Origin: Streptomyces echinatus
Lineage (GTDB): Bacteria; Actinomycetota; Actinomycetes; Streptomycetales; Streptomycetaceae
DNA: 64,000 nt
Assembly (NCBI RefSeq): GCF_014203595.1
Contig: NZ_JACHJK010000003.1
Span: forward strand, 310,001 to 374,000
Reading direction: 5' to 3'
Position 1 is the first letter of the stretch. Every line of letters starts with the position of its first letter. Below the pieces are notes generated by a model. The model saw nothing but the letters and a program-made list of their open reading frames with translations. It searched no databases and had not been told where the DNA came from. Shown here in pieces: positions 25,321 through 34,561 of the stretch. A program made the translations under genes and the position numbers.

Positions 25321-26580
25321 TCAGGACCGCCGGGTCGGTCCGTTCAGACGGACGACGACGATGGCGATGTCGTCGTCGGCCCCGCTGGTGAGGTCGAGGC
25401 GGGCGAGGAGGGCGTCGGCGAGGTGTTCGGCGCCGAACTCGGTGCAGGCGGCGAGCGTCGAGGTCAGGCGGGTCAGACCGACGTCGATGTCCTCACCCCG
25501 GCGTTCGATCAGGCCGTCGGTGTACAGGACGAGGGTGTCGCCGGGGGTGAAGCTCACGTTGGCCTGGGGGCGGGGGACGTGCTCGGGGCGGGCGCCCAGC
25601 GGTGGGTCGGTGGCCTGGTCGAGCAGCTCGCAGGACCCGTCCGGGTGCAGCAGCACGGGCGGAGGGTGGCCGGCGCTGCTGTAGATGAGCAGTTGGCTGT
25701 GGCAGTCGATGAGGACCTGGACGGCCGTGGCGGCCAGTGCTCCCTCGACCGAGCGGGCGTAGAGCCCCAGGACCTCCAGTGCCTGGGCGGGACCGTGGAC
25801 GGTGCGGGTGGCGGCGCTCAGCGCGCTGCGGAGCCTGCCCATGACGGTGGCGGCCATCAGCCCGTGGCCGACCACGTCGCCGACCGCGACGGTGAAGCGG
25901 TCCGCGGGCAGGTCGACGGCGTCGTACCAGTCGCCGCACACGTTCAGTGATCCGGTCGCGGGCAGATAGCGCACGGCGATGTCCGGGTGCCGGGCCAGGT
26001 CCGGGGAGTAGAGCATGGCCTCTTGGAGGGCGACGGCGATGCGCCGTTCACGGGCGTGGGCTTGCCGCAGTTCCTCGTTCAGCTGCTGCAGTTGCCGGGC
26101 CCGGGCGTACAGCTCGGCTTCCATGGCCGCCTCCCGGCCGGGGCTGATCGTCTGCGGGTGCCCCGTGCCTCGGGCGCGGACGACGTCGGTCATGTCCTCG
26201 GACCGGTGGATGATCCAGGCGACCTTTCCGTCCGGGTCGAGGACGGGCACATTGATCGCGGTCCACCACCGTTCCTTGAACACCTCGGGGTTGCCGGCGA
26301 TCGGGATGTCGTACTTCTGCAACGCCATGTGATCCGTCTGGCGTGAGGACAGGACGCGGTGCAGTGAAGCCTTCAGCGTCGCCACTCCGTCGGCCTCCGC
26401 ATCGGCGGGGTTGTCCGGGAAGACATCGAAGAGGTACTGCCCGAGCAGCTCGGCCTGGCTGCGTCCGGTCACCTCGCAGAAGGCCACATTGGCGTCGGCG
26501 ATCACCAGGTCCGTGCTGAGCACCAGGCACGGGCTCGGAAGGGCTGCGAACACCCCTGCGTAGTCGGTCTTCGGTGTCAC
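25321..26580 (-). CDS. PAS-SpoIIE phosphatase
   Basis: A 419-residue protein. An N-terminal PAS fold (about 10-150: FAALPSPCLVLSTDLVIADA, RWWTAINVPVLDPDG) leads by a coiled linker rich in Gln/Glu/Arg (LQQLNEELRQAHARERR) to a PP2C domain (about 215-415) with VCGDWYDAVDL, VGDVVGHGLMAA, SAGHPPPVLL, LVLYTDGLIERR and ADDDIAIVVVRL. All metal ligands seem present. GTG 26580 has AGGA six bases upstream. It is the third SpoIIE-type phosphatase within 10 kb, here without an ATPase domain. Role by family: sensor-driven dephosphorylation of an anti-sigma antagonist. Confidence 0.9.
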   Translation of the reverse strand: MTPKTDYAGVFAALPSPCLVLSTDLVIADANVAFCEVTGRSQAELLGQYLFDVFPDNPADAEADGVATLKASLHRVLSSRQTDHMALQKYDIPIAGNPEVFKERWWTAINVPVLDPDGKVAWIIHRSEDMTDVVRARGTGHPQTISPGREAAMEAELYARARQLQQLNEELRQAHARERRIAVALQEAMLYSPDLARHPDIAVRYLPATGSLNVCGDWYDAVDLPADRFTVAVGDVVGHGLMAATVMGRLRSALSAATRTVHGPAQALEVLGLYARSVEGALAATAVQVLIDCHSQLLIYSSAGHPPPVLLHPDGSCELLDQATDPPLGARPEHVPRPQANVSFTPGDTLVLYTDGLIERRGEDIDVGLTRLTSTLAACTEFGAEHLADALLARLDLTSGADDDIAIVVVRLNGPTRRS

Positions 26581-26778
26581 ACGCTTTCCTGCCAGTCGCT
26601 CGCTCTTCAATCTACGAAAGGTGCAGCTCCCGCGCCTGCCGAAGCCCTTCGCGAGCCGCGGTGCAGCCGCGTACGCCCTGCGGGCGTGCGGATGCGCGTC
26701 GCGGTCGGGAACCGCCTGCTTCGAGCTGTTACTGGCTGGTAATCGGAGATCAGAGGCCGCTTCGAGGGGCCTTTGGGT

Positions 26779-27513
26779 TCAGGAAGGCGCGTCGGCCAGG
26801 ACTTCGACCTTGCCGGTGTCGAGCGAGTAATAAGCGCCGACCACGGCCAGGGCACCCTTTCCGACGAGGGGGGCGAGGTCGTGGTTGGAGCGCAGTTTGG
26901 TGGCGGTCAGCTCGACCTGGGCACGTGCCATGGTCTCGACCGGGTCGGTGCCGCCTTTCCGGGCTGCCTGGTCGTACGCCGGCTGCAGAGCCTTGACGAT
27001 CGCCTGCAGGTTGCCGGGCAGCGGTTCGCCGTCACGGATGGACTTGTACGCCGCCTTGACGGCGCCGCAGCGCTGATGCCCGAGGACCACGATGAGCAGG
27101 GTGCCACTGGTCATGGGCCCGTACTCGACCGAACCGGTGACCACCGGGCCGATGGTCTCCCCGCCCGTGCGCATCACGTAAAGATCGCCCAGTCCCGTGT
27201 CGAAGAGGAGTTCAGGCGGTACTCGGGAGTCGATGCACGAAAGGATCGCCCCGAAGGGCTGCTGCTCCTGGGCGACGAACTGACGCCGGTTCGGGTCGCG
27301 GTCGGGGTGCTGCAGGTCTCCGCTCACCCAGCGCTCGTTGCCTTTCATCAGTCTCGCCCATGCCGCGGAGGGTGTGGTCGGACGCGGGCTCGGCGAAGCG
27401 TCGGCCGCAACCGGGGAGGCTATGATCGACGAACACCCCGAGAGGGCGGCGGTGGCGCACGCGATTCCCCCGGTGAGCAGTGCTCTACGGTCCAGGCGTC
27501 CTGCTCTGTCCAT
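26779..27513 (-). CDS. Secreted beta-carbonic anhydrase (Tat/lipoprotein signal)
   Basis: A protein of 244 residues. The N-terminus has a twin-Arg-like LDRRALLTGG, a hydrophobic stretch, and a lipobox LSGC, so export by Tat with lipid anchoring is likely. The mature part is a beta-class carbonic anhydrase: SCIDSRVPPEL carries the Cys/Asp/Arg zinc and catalytic set and VLGHQRCGAV the second His/Cys pair. The enzyme interconverts CO2 and bicarbonate. ATG 27513 has GAGGGG eight bases upstream. An exported beta-type enzyme is less usual than the cytoplasmic form and suggests CO2 capture or pH control at the cell surface. Confidence 0.93.
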   Translation of the reverse strand: MDRAGRLDRRALLTGGIACATAALSGCSSIIASPVAADASPSPRPTTPSAAWARLMKGNERWVSGDLQHPDRDPNRRQFVAQEQQPFGAILSCIDSRVPPELLFDTGLGDLYVMRTGGETIGPVVTGSVEYGPMTSGTLLIVVLGHQRCGAVKAAYKSIRDGEPLPGNLQAIVKALQPAYDQAARKGGTDPVETMARAQVELTATKLRSNHDLAPLVGKGALAVVGAYYSLDTGKVEVLADAPS

Positions 27514-27954
27514 CGGCCGTTCCCCTCGTTGCCGCTGTACCACGTCCCCGCGTCACCACCGGGGAAAGTGTTCAGCGTGGGGCGGATGGTATGGAGCAGG
27601 CACAAGCGGGCGGGCGTCACGTTGCCACGGACAGCCCACATCCGAGCCGGCCGCGATCGACCCTCTGCTGCCATGTGCCGTGGGTCAGCGCCGTGGAGTC
27701 CGGGGCCGCGCGTGTGCGCCCGGTCGGGGGCCCAGCGTGGCGCTCAACCATGATCGACGCACACGATTACCGCGCAGCGGGGCGGTCCGACGCCGAGCCG
27801 CCTGTTCTCCCTGCTCCGTCGAACCGGAGTTCGGCACACCGGGGCGTATCCCGGCGCACTTCGATGGCGTGAATTCCCTTGCAATTTAACACCGTTGACA
27901 ATGGGTCCGGCAGACGGAGAACTTGGACGAGTCGACGAACTCCGGAGGTGGCTC
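27514..27954. other. Intergenic stretch between carbonic anhydrase and metzincin genes
   Basis: No gene. TTGACA at 27895-27900 could be a -35 element for the metzincin gene, but no clear -10 follows at the right distance. The end has the GGAGG site of the next gene. Confidence 0.4.
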
Positions 27955-30813
27955 ATGACCCAGCTGCGTGTATCGTTCGAAAACCTTTATGTCTTCGAGG
28001 ACGAGGAGGCCGGTGACACGCGAATCGGCCTGTACGGCACCGTCACCGGCACCGATGGCGTCGAACTGGGCTCGTTCCGCTGGAACCATCGCAACGGGCC
28101 GGTCGAAGACAATTTCGACTATCCCTTGGATGGGGATCCCGCCCTGCCGAGCGTACTGCAATTCGATTTGAACGGTACCGCACGCGTCTCCGTCAAGGCC
28201 TACACCGACAACGACGTGCAGTGGCCGGACGAGGGGCACCACGAGAATTTCCTGGGTGAGGCCGAGGTCCTCATCGACAACCGCGACCCGGCTACCCTGG
28301 GGCGTCTGCTGATCGGGCCGACCACCACCGACAACGGTCATCCGGGCATCGTCGTCACGGCGAACGCGCAGGCCGTCCCGCCGGCCCAGCGTTCCCATGT
28401 CCGGCTGGTCTGGAAAGACCTGGTGCTGATCAACGACGAGAACAGCGACTTCACGCACATGGCCCTCTACATCCGAGCCCAGGGCCACACCGATCCGACC
28501 GATCGGGAACTGCTCCGCTGGAACAACAACGGGGACCGGGTCTACGACGAAGCGCTCTTCCCACTCTCGTACGGCACCCCCACGACCGTCTTCGACCTGG
28601 TGATGGACGGACCCACGCGCTTCTTCATGGAGGCCTACAGCCACGACGACGACCTCTGGCCCAGTGCCGAGAGGTACGAGAACTTCCTCGGCCGGGCCAT
28701 GTTCGTCATCGACCCGGCCGAACGGGCGACCCTGGGCAGTCTCCTTCTCGGCCCCACGCAGACCGACCAGACCCATCCCGGCTACCTCGTCACCCTCAGC
28801 GCCGAGGTGCTGCCTCCCGACGCCACGCCGGACCTGCAGATCACCGGCGTCGAGGTCACCCAGGCCGTCCAGGCCTTCCACTCGCCCGTGGCCCCCGACA
28901 ACGCCGTCCCTCTCGTCGCGGGCCGCACCACCCTGGTCAGGGTCTACCTGGACTCCGGCGTCAGCCCGGAGGAGGGCGGGGGCCTGGTCACCGGAGTCAC
29001 CGGCACCCTCGACCTGAACAACGGCGCCTACAAAGCGACTCCTCTCGCCCCGGTCACGGCCAGGCCGGCGGACGCCGTTCAGCGCACCGAACTGGGCCAC
29101 ACGCTCAACTTCCGGATCCCCGCCGACCGGCTCGTCCCGGGCAAGGCCCGCATCCTCGTGCAGGCCTCGGTGACCGGTTCCGTCAGCAACCCCGTGGAAC
29201 TCCTCCTGGACGTCTTCGCCGCGCATACGCTGGACATCCTGATGGTCCGGGTCGAGACCGACACTGTGCCGGCGCCCGGCGACGCGGAGTACATCACCGC
29301 CGTGAACCGTCTGACGCAGGTGTATCCCATCGCCGAGGATCCCGCGAAGAGCATCCGGTACTGGCTCCTCCCGGGCAACGAAGTCATCCACACCTCCCGC
29401 GACTTGGGCACTCTGGCGGGGATGAAGCACTTCCTGAACGACCTGGAGGACGTGCAGGAGGAGTCGGCCGACTACAAGAAGCTGTACGCACTCGTGGACA
29501 GGCGTGCCCACATGGAGCGGGTCGGCGATTCCAGGAGGGAGGACAACGTTGCCTTCGGGTACTCCGATCTGACCAGTTCCGTGGCGCACGAACTGGGCCA
29601 TGTCTACGGCCTGGATCACGCACCGTGCGGTCCGCAGAACGACAAGCCCGGGAACACCGACGCGAACTACCGGCCGCCGGACGGCTCGATCGGCGATGTG
29701 GGCGTGGATCCGGTCCGGCTCGACGTCTACCCGGCCACCGTGCCCGACCTGATGAGCTACTGCAGGGCCCCGGGTGCGACCACTCCCTACGACCAGTGGA
29801 TCGGCGTGCACCACTGGAGCCGGCTGCGCCTCTTCCTCGCCGAGCATGCGGCGCAGCGCGCCGCACGGACCCCGCGTCCACCGCTCGAACTGGCCGCCAC
29901 CACAGTCCCCACGAGCGTGCCGTTCCCAGGCCCCTTCGTCCGCGTCCGCGGGAGTCTGTCGGCCTCCGGCACCGTGAGCTGGAGTCCGGCGCTGCGCACC
30001 GCCACGGAGCCTGCCTCCGCTCGTGCCGCGTCCGCACAGGGCTACGAGGTGTCCTTCGAATCAGCCACCGGCGAGATCCTGGCCCGCGCCGCGACCGAGC
30101 CGCGGTTCCAGTCCGCCACCCAACCCGAGGCCACGTTCACCGCCCGGCTGCCCTATCACGAGCACACCCGCCGCATCGTCCTGAGACTGAACGGCACCGA
30201 GCTCGGCGCTCTCCGGGTGCCACCCGCGCCGCCACGGTTCGCCCTGCTCGCGCCGGCCGCTCATCCGCAGATCGACACCGAGGGGATCCTCCACCTGCGC
30301 TGGCAGCAGGTAGGCGGCGACACCGACACCGATCCGCCTGCCACGTTCTTCGTGCGGTTCTCCCATGCGGACGGCGGCATCGTCCTGCGGCCGGGCGTCG
30401 GCCTCACCGGCGATTCCTACGACCTGGACCTACGTGCCCTGCCCGGCCATCGCCGGTGCTTCGTCCAGGTCATCGCCACCAACGGCTACCACACCGCGTA
30501 CGTTCAGACCCCGCCCTTCTCGCTGCCCCTGCGGCCTCCGAGGTTCCTGCCGGCGAACTCCGACGGCCCCCTGCTGCACGTCCAAGGCCACTCCCCACAG
30601 CACGGCCCGCTCACCGGCCCCGCCCTGACCTGGCAGGTCGACGGTTCACCGGCATCCGTCACGGGCGGCTCCCTCGAGGTGCGCTCCCTCGGTCCGGGCA
30701 CCCACCGGCTGGAGGTGACCGCGACGGATCCGGACGGGCTGACGGTCACCCAGCAACTGGGGAGGTACGACGGTACGACAGGCCTGCGCGTCTCGCCCGG
30801 ATCGGGTCTCTAG
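27955..30813 (+). CDS. Large metzincin-like zinc protease with tandem beta domains
   Basis: A 952-residue protein. Two related beta-rich repeats come first (about 3-115, LRVSFENLYVFEDEEAGDTR; about 145-265, VRLVWKDLVLINDENSDFTH), each with the same Trp-Pro-x-x-E...ENFLG ending. The protease centre is HELGHVYGLDH at 545-555 (HExxHxxGxxH zinc motif) with a Met-turn LMSYC near 600. The C-terminal 300 residues look like two or three Ig/fibronectin-type domains. There is no signal peptide even though such proteases are usually secreted; release by lysis or another route would be needed. ATG 27955 has GGAGG six bases upstream. I know no named family with this full layout. Confidence 0.85.
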   Translation: MTQLRVSFENLYVFEDEEAGDTRIGLYGTVTGTDGVELGSFRWNHRNGPVEDNFDYPLDGDPALPSVLQFDLNGTARVSVKAYTDNDVQWPDEGHHENFLGEAEVLIDNRDPATLGRLLIGPTTTDNGHPGIVVTANAQAVPPAQRSHVRLVWKDLVLINDENSDFTHMALYIRAQGHTDPTDRELLRWNNNGDRVYDEALFPLSYGTPTTVFDLVMDGPTRFFMEAYSHDDDLWPSAERYENFLGRAMFVIDPAERATLGSLLLGPTQTDQTHPGYLVTLSAEVLPPDATPDLQITGVEVTQAVQAFHSPVAPDNAVPLVAGRTTLVRVYLDSGVSPEEGGGLVTGVTGTLDLNNGAYKATPLAPVTARPADAVQRTELGHTLNFRIPADRLVPGKARILVQASVTGSVSNPVELLLDVFAAHTLDILMVRVETDTVPAPGDAEYITAVNRLTQVYPIAEDPAKSIRYWLLPGNEVIHTSRDLGTLAGMKHFLNDLEDVQEESADYKKLYALVDRRAHMERVGDSRREDNVAFGYSDLTSSVAHELGHVYGLDHAPCGPQNDKPGNTDANYRPPDGSIGDVGVDPVRLDVYPATVPDLMSYCRAPGATTPYDQWIGVHHWSRLRLFLAEHAAQRAARTPRPPLELAATTVPTSVPFPGPFVRVRGSLSASGTVSWSPALRTATEPASARAASAQGYEVSFESATGEILARAATEPRFQSATQPEATFTARLPYHEHTRRIVLRLNGTELGALRVPPAPPRFALLAPAAHPQIDTEGILHLRWQQVGGDTDTDPPATFFVRFSHADGGIVLRPGVGLTGDSYDLDLRALPGHRRCFVQVIATNGYHTAYVQTPPFSLPLRPPRFLPANSDGPLLHVQGHSPQHGPLTGPALTWQVDGSPASVTGGSLEVRSLGPGTHRLEVTATDPDGLTVTQQLGRYDGTTGLRVSPGSGL

Positions 30814-30879
30814 ACCTGTCCGGGCCAGGCTTCGGCGGCCGGTGCGGGGCGAGGACCATCTGCCCACGCCGGCCGCGCC

Positions 30880-30941
30880 GGTGACTCCAGAAGCCGGTGA
30901 CTCCAGAAGCCGGCGATCCGGAAGCCGGTGATCCGGATGAC
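30880..30941. repeat. Short tandem repeat, about 16-bp unit
   Basis: GGTGACTCCAGAAGCC occurs twice exactly, then GGCGATCCGGAAGCC and GGTGATCCGGATGAC as degenerate copies. It lies between two converging genes. Unit and copy number are far too small for a CRISPR array. Confidence 0.85.
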
Positions 30942-30977
30942 GGCGCATGAGGCACCGGTGAGAGGCCACGCGGCCCG

Positions 30978-31577
30978 CTATTCCCCCGCCCCTGACAGCG
31001 CCGCGGGGGCGGTGAACAGTGCTTGGACGGAGGCGCGGACCTGGTCGGCGACCACGTCGGGGCCAGAGGTGTCGAGCTTGCCATCGAGGTGCAGGAACGC
31101 CAGGCCGTGGACGAGGGCCCATACCGTGGTCGACAGCGCCTCCGCGTCGGCGCCTGGGAAGGCGCCGCGGACGATGCCGCGGAGGTATTCCGAGATCGCG
31201 GTGGTCGCGGCGACCCGTTCCTCGCTGTTCGGATCACAGGGCTCCGCGAACATCACCCGGAACAGCGCCGGGCGCTCCAGCGCGAAGCGGACGTAGGCGA
31301 CGGCGACCGCCGCGAGCTCGTCGGGAGTCGTGGGTGCGGGATGCGCCGCGGCAAGGTGTTCGGCGAGTTCGCGGTAGCCCTGCGCGGCGACCGCGGAGAC
31401 GAGCGCGTCACGGTCCGCGTAGTGGCGGTAGGGAGCCGTCGGTGACACGCCGGCCCGCCGGGCCACGGCCCGCAGGGACAGCCCGGCGCTGCCGTCCTCC
31501 TCGAGCAGTTCCCGCGCGGCGCGCAGACAGGCGGCGCGCAGATCGCCGTGGTGATAGGTGCCGCCCGCTTGCGACAT
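30978..31577 (-). CDS. TetR-family transcriptional regulator
   Basis: A 199-residue protein. HHGDLRAACLRAARELLEED and LSLRAVARRAGVSPTAPYRHY are the HTH, in the branch with WHG-type C-terminal domain (RPALFRVMFAEPCD, VWALVHGLAFLHLDG). It is divergent from the old yellow enzyme gene, with about 95 bases between starts, and by position it should repress that gene. ATG 31577 gives the normal N-terminus. Ligand unknown, likely an electrophile. Confidence 0.92.
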   Translation of the reverse strand: MSQAGGTYHHGDLRAACLRAARELLEEDGSAGLSLRAVARRAGVSPTAPYRHYADRDALVSAVAAQGYRELAEHLAAAHPAPTTPDELAAVAVAYVRFALERPALFRVMFAEPCDPNSEERVAATTAISEYLRGIVRGAFPGADAEALSTTVWALVHGLAFLHLDGKLDTSGPDVVADQVRASVQALFTAPAALSGAGE

Positions 31578-31594
31578 ACCTCACCCTCCCTCAT

Positions 31595-31647
31595 GTTTAC
31601 GTTGCTTACATCGCTGCTCTAATGTGAACGCCGCATACATGGTAAGC
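31595..31647. promoter_or_regulatory. Operator-like repeats between tetR and OYE genes
   Basis: GTTTAC and GCTTAC occur at 31595 and 31604, and the inverted half GTAAGC at 31642-31647. These repeated hexamers in the shared promoter region are likely TetR contact sites. Confidence 0.45.
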
Positions 31648-31672
31648 GACTGAAATGGAGTGGAGAACTCGG

Positions 31673-32917
31673 ATGACCAGCGAGCTGTTCGCGCCCTTGT
31701 CCCTGCGCTCGGGGCACGTACTGAACAACCGGATCGCCAAGGCGGCCATGGAGGAGAACATGGCCGGCGTCGGCCAGCTCCCGGACAAGGAGCTGTTCGG
31801 TCTGTACCGGCGCTGGGCCGCCGGCGGCACCGGACTGCTGATCACGGGCAACGTCATGGTCCACGCCGAGGCACTGACCGGCCCCGGCGGCGTCGTGCTC
31901 GACGAGGCCGCGCCGCTGGAGCCCTTCGCCGAGTGGGCCAGAGCCGGCAAGTCCGGCGGCGGGGCGATCTGGATGCAGATCAACCACCCCGGCCGCCAGA
32001 TCGGATCCGACATGCCCGGCGTCGTATGGGGCCCCTCCGCGGTCGCCGTCGACCTGGGCAAGCACAGCAGCCGCTTCGGCCGCCCCGTCGCCATGACCCC
32101 CGAGCAGATCCAGGCCACCGTGACCCGGTACGCCGTCACGGCCCGGCGGGCCGAACAGGCGGGCTTCGACGGCGTGGAGGTCCATGCCGCGCACGGCTAC
32201 CTGCTGTCGCAGTTCCTGTCCCCCTTGGTCAACAAGCGCACCGACCGATGGGGCGGATCACTGGAGAACCGGGCCCGGATGCTGCTGGACGTCGTTCGCG
32301 CCGTACGCGCCGCCGTCTCCCCGTCCTTCGCGGTCGCGGTGAAGCTCAACTCCGCCGACTTCCAGCGCGGCGGCTTCGACGCCGACGACGCGCGCCAGGT
32401 CATCGCGATGCTCGCACCGCTCGGCGTCGACCTGGTCGAACTCTCCGGCGGCAGCTACGAGAGCCCGGCGATGTCGGGCCGCCCCGCCGACGAGCGTACC
32501 CAGGCCCGTGAGGCGTACTTCCTCGACCTGGCAAAGGACCTGGTCACGACCAGCCCGCTGCCGCTGATGCTCACCGGCGGCATCACCCGGCGCCACACCG
32601 CGGAACGAGTCCTCGACAGCGGCGTGGCGATCATCGGAATGGGCACCGCCCTCGCCGTCACCCCGGACCTGCCCGACCGCTGGCGCCAGGGCCGCGAGGC
32701 CGACGAGCGGCTGCGTCCGGTCACCTGGTCCGACAAGGCCCTCGCCTCGGCTGCCGGAATGGCCCAGGTCCGCCACCAGATGCGCCGCATCGCCCGCGGC
32801 AGCCGCCCCACGCCCGGCACCCACCCGGCGTTCGCCCTCATCTCCGAGCAGCGAAAGCAGCGACGGGCCCTGCGCCGCTACCGCGCCTGGCTGTCCGCGT
32901 CACAGGGCGCCGCGTAG
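31673..32917 (+). CDS. Old yellow enzyme-family NADH:flavin oxidoreductase
   Basis: A protein of 414 residues. The FMN TIM barrel is clear: NRIAKAAMEENMA, WMQINHPGRQ, GFDGVEVHAAHGYLLSQFLS with the catalytic HxxH pair, NKRTDRWGGSLENRARM, and LMLTGGITRR phosphate loop. Family members reduce activated alkenes (enones, nitro-olefins) with NAD(P)H. The last 60 residues are basic and helical, slightly longer than the classic enzymes. ATG 31673 has GGAG seven bases upstream; ATG 31655 has no site. Paired with a divergent TetR gene. A 19-bp terminator follows. Confidence 0.93.
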   Translation: MTSELFAPLSLRSGHVLNNRIAKAAMEENMAGVGQLPDKELFGLYRRWAAGGTGLLITGNVMVHAEALTGPGGVVLDEAAPLEPFAEWARAGKSGGGAIWMQINHPGRQIGSDMPGVVWGPSAVAVDLGKHSSRFGRPVAMTPEQIQATVTRYAVTARRAEQAGFDGVEVHAAHGYLLSQFLSPLVNKRTDRWGGSLENRARMLLDVVRAVRAAVSPSFAVAVKLNSADFQRGGFDADDARQVIAMLAPLGVDLVELSGGSYESPAMSGRPADERTQAREAYFLDLAKDLVTTSPLPLMLTGGITRRHTAERVLDSGVAIIGMGTALAVTPDLPDRWRQGREADERLRPVTWSDKALASAAGMAQVRHQMRRIARGSRPTPGTHPAFALISEQRKQRRALRRYRAWLSASQGAA

Positions 32918-32924
32918 GCGTGCC

Positions 32925-32980
32925 ACCGGAAGGGCCCCAGGTGCTCATCGCTCACCGCGACCACCTGGGGCCCTTCCGGT
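32925..32980 (+). terminator. Perfect 19-bp stem terminator
   Basis: ACCGGAAGGGCCCCAGGTG and its exact complement flank an 18-base loop. It starts eight bases after the OYE stop. This is the strongest hairpin in the window and should block reading from either side. Confidence 0.9.
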
Positions 32981-33109
32981 CGATCGCCGTATTGCCCGTC
33001 GTGCCGACCGGCGGCATCACTCCCTCGTCATCGCCCGGACGTGCCGCTCCGGGAGTGCGCGTGACCGTCAGGGACGAGGCTCGGCGGGCATCCCCCACTG
33101 AGCGCGTGG

Positions 33110-33430
33110 CAGGCCGACGCCCGGACGGCCCTTCGCGGGCGGCGACGGCCCGGCCGCGAGCCCCGCCACCGGACCAGACGCCGGCATTGAGGCCGTACGG
33201 CGTGGCATCGGCCTGCGCGATCGCCTCGTCGACACTGCTGCTCATGGAGCGTCAGGTCGGGGGCGACATCGGCGAGGATCGTCGGCTCGTAGAACAGCGG
33301 CCCCAGGTCCGGCCGCGCCTTTCCGCCGACGAGGACGGTGGCGCCCTTGGTGACGGCGTCGTCGACGTGCGCGGTGACGGTATGACGAACGCGTCGACGA
33401 ACCGGTTGCGGATCGCCCCGCGACCGACGA
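33110..33430 (-). pseudogene. Aldehyde dehydrogenase remnant
   Basis: Reading on the minus strand, pieces of an NAD(P)-aldehyde dehydrogenase of the succinate-semialdehyde type appear in order but in different frames: RNRFVDAFV; HTVTAHVDDAVTKGATVLVG and GPLFYEPTILADVAPDLTLHE; then VDEAIAQADATPYGLNAGVW and ARGRAVAARE. The catalytic Cys/Glu part and the segment normally joining the second and third pieces (FGPVV...) are missing. At least two deletions and frameshifts have occurred. No working protein is possible. Confidence 0.75.
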
Positions 33431-33527
33431 CTCGAAAGTCATACGCACGTGGGGCGAGCAGACCCTATGATCACTCCGCCCCGGCGTCCGCTGCGGCCGC
33501 ACACGCCTCCGAGACAGGCCGAAGACG

Positions 33528-34130
33528 ATGACGAGCACCGCCCGCAAAGCTCCCTGGGTCCTTGCCCGCTGCGCGCAGGCGGCGATAGCGGCGGCCGCCG
33601 TGGCGGACGTGTTCCGCGCGGCGGCGGCCCGGGATCACCATCTGCGCCACACGGATGCGTCCCTGCACAAGTCGGGCTTCATCTTCATGATCTTCCTCTA
33701 TCTGATGACTCTTGCGATCGTGCTGTTCCTCGCGTGGCTCGCCCGGTCCCGGCGCAACGCCCAGGAGTTGTCCCCCCGGGCTTCGGTCCCGAGTCGGGGC
33801 TGGACGATCGGCGCGTGGTTCATACCGGTGGTCAACTTCTTTGTCCCGCGCCAGTTCGTCCTCGACATCGGGAGTGCGAGCTCCGCGTCGTGGGAACAGA
33901 AGCGCGACACGACACTGGTGAACCTGTGGTGGGTCGCCTGGATCACGCACGCGGTGGTGCTCGTGGTGGGGGGCCGGGTGGCCCCGGAATCGATGGCCCT
34001 CCTCGTCGTGGCGGAGGCTCTCATGATCGCGGCGGCCGTGCTGCTGGGGCTCGTCATCGAGCGCATCACCGCGTTGCAGAGCGCCGCGCTCGACGCCACC
34101 GTTCCGGTCGCACCTCTCACCCAGGCGTGA
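33528..34130 (+). CDS. DUF4328-type membrane protein
   Basis: A protein of 200 residues with four or five membrane segments (FIFMIFLYLMTLAIVLFLAW, the WTIGAWFIPVVNFFVPRQF signature, THAVVLVVGGRVAP, a C-terminal segment). The W-x-WFIPxxNxxxP motif is that of DUF4328 proteins, of unknown function and common in actinobacteria. It is the one intact gene in a decayed neighbourhood. ATG 33528 lies at the edge of the pseudogene; no clear ribosome site was seen. Confidence 0.82.
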   Translation: MTSTARKAPWVLARCAQAAIAAAAVADVFRAAAARDHHLRHTDASLHKSGFIFMIFLYLMTLAIVLFLAWLARSRRNAQELSPRASVPSRGWTIGAWFIPVVNFFVPRQFVLDIGSASSASWEQKRDTTLVNLWWVAWITHAVVLVVGGRVAPESMALLVVAEALMIAAAVLLGLVIERITALQSAALDATVPVAPLTQA

Positions 34131-34187
34131 GGCAGTTTCCCGACGCACTCCCCCACAGCGACGTGGCTTGCTGCGCGCGTGACCGGC

Positions 34188-34338
34188 AATTACCTGGCGA
34201 AGAAGACCTTCGGCCGTCATCCGCTCGCCGCGTTCGTCGACCCCGGCCCAGCCGGTTCCGGGGAACCGGTGGCCACGCGGTTGCGGCCCGGCGATGCGGG
34301 CTCCGACCCCGCGAGCGATCACATCACCACCACTCAGG
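34188..34338 (+). pseudogene. IS1380-type transposase remnant
   Basis: KKTFGRHPLAAFVDPG, then TRLRPGDAGSDPASDHITTT, recalls the conserved central block of IS1380-family DDE transposases (FGFHPLL...D..G....LRPGNAGSNTAADHI). Only about 50 codons remain, without start, catalytic set or terminal repeats. It is a fossil of a past insertion next to other broken genes. Confidence 0.7.
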
Positions 34339-34561
34339 TCAGGCATGTCGGTGATGGTCATTCCGATGGACCACGACAGCCACGGGGGCAGGCCTGGAGA
34401 GCCACTCAAGTGAGGCATGGGTGGCATGCGGCTGAACGTCCGCAAGGAACGCCCCGCCAAGGCCGCGTGTCGAAAGTGGATCTTGCGCATAGGGTGTCGG
34501 GATATCGCTGAGCCGCATAGCCCTCTCGTCCGGACGTTCGATCGAGCTCATCGAGCTGCGG

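Noticed and set aside
30880..30941. Possible CRISPR-like array
   Set aside because: Units of 15-16 bases in direct contact without spacers, only four copies, no cas genes.
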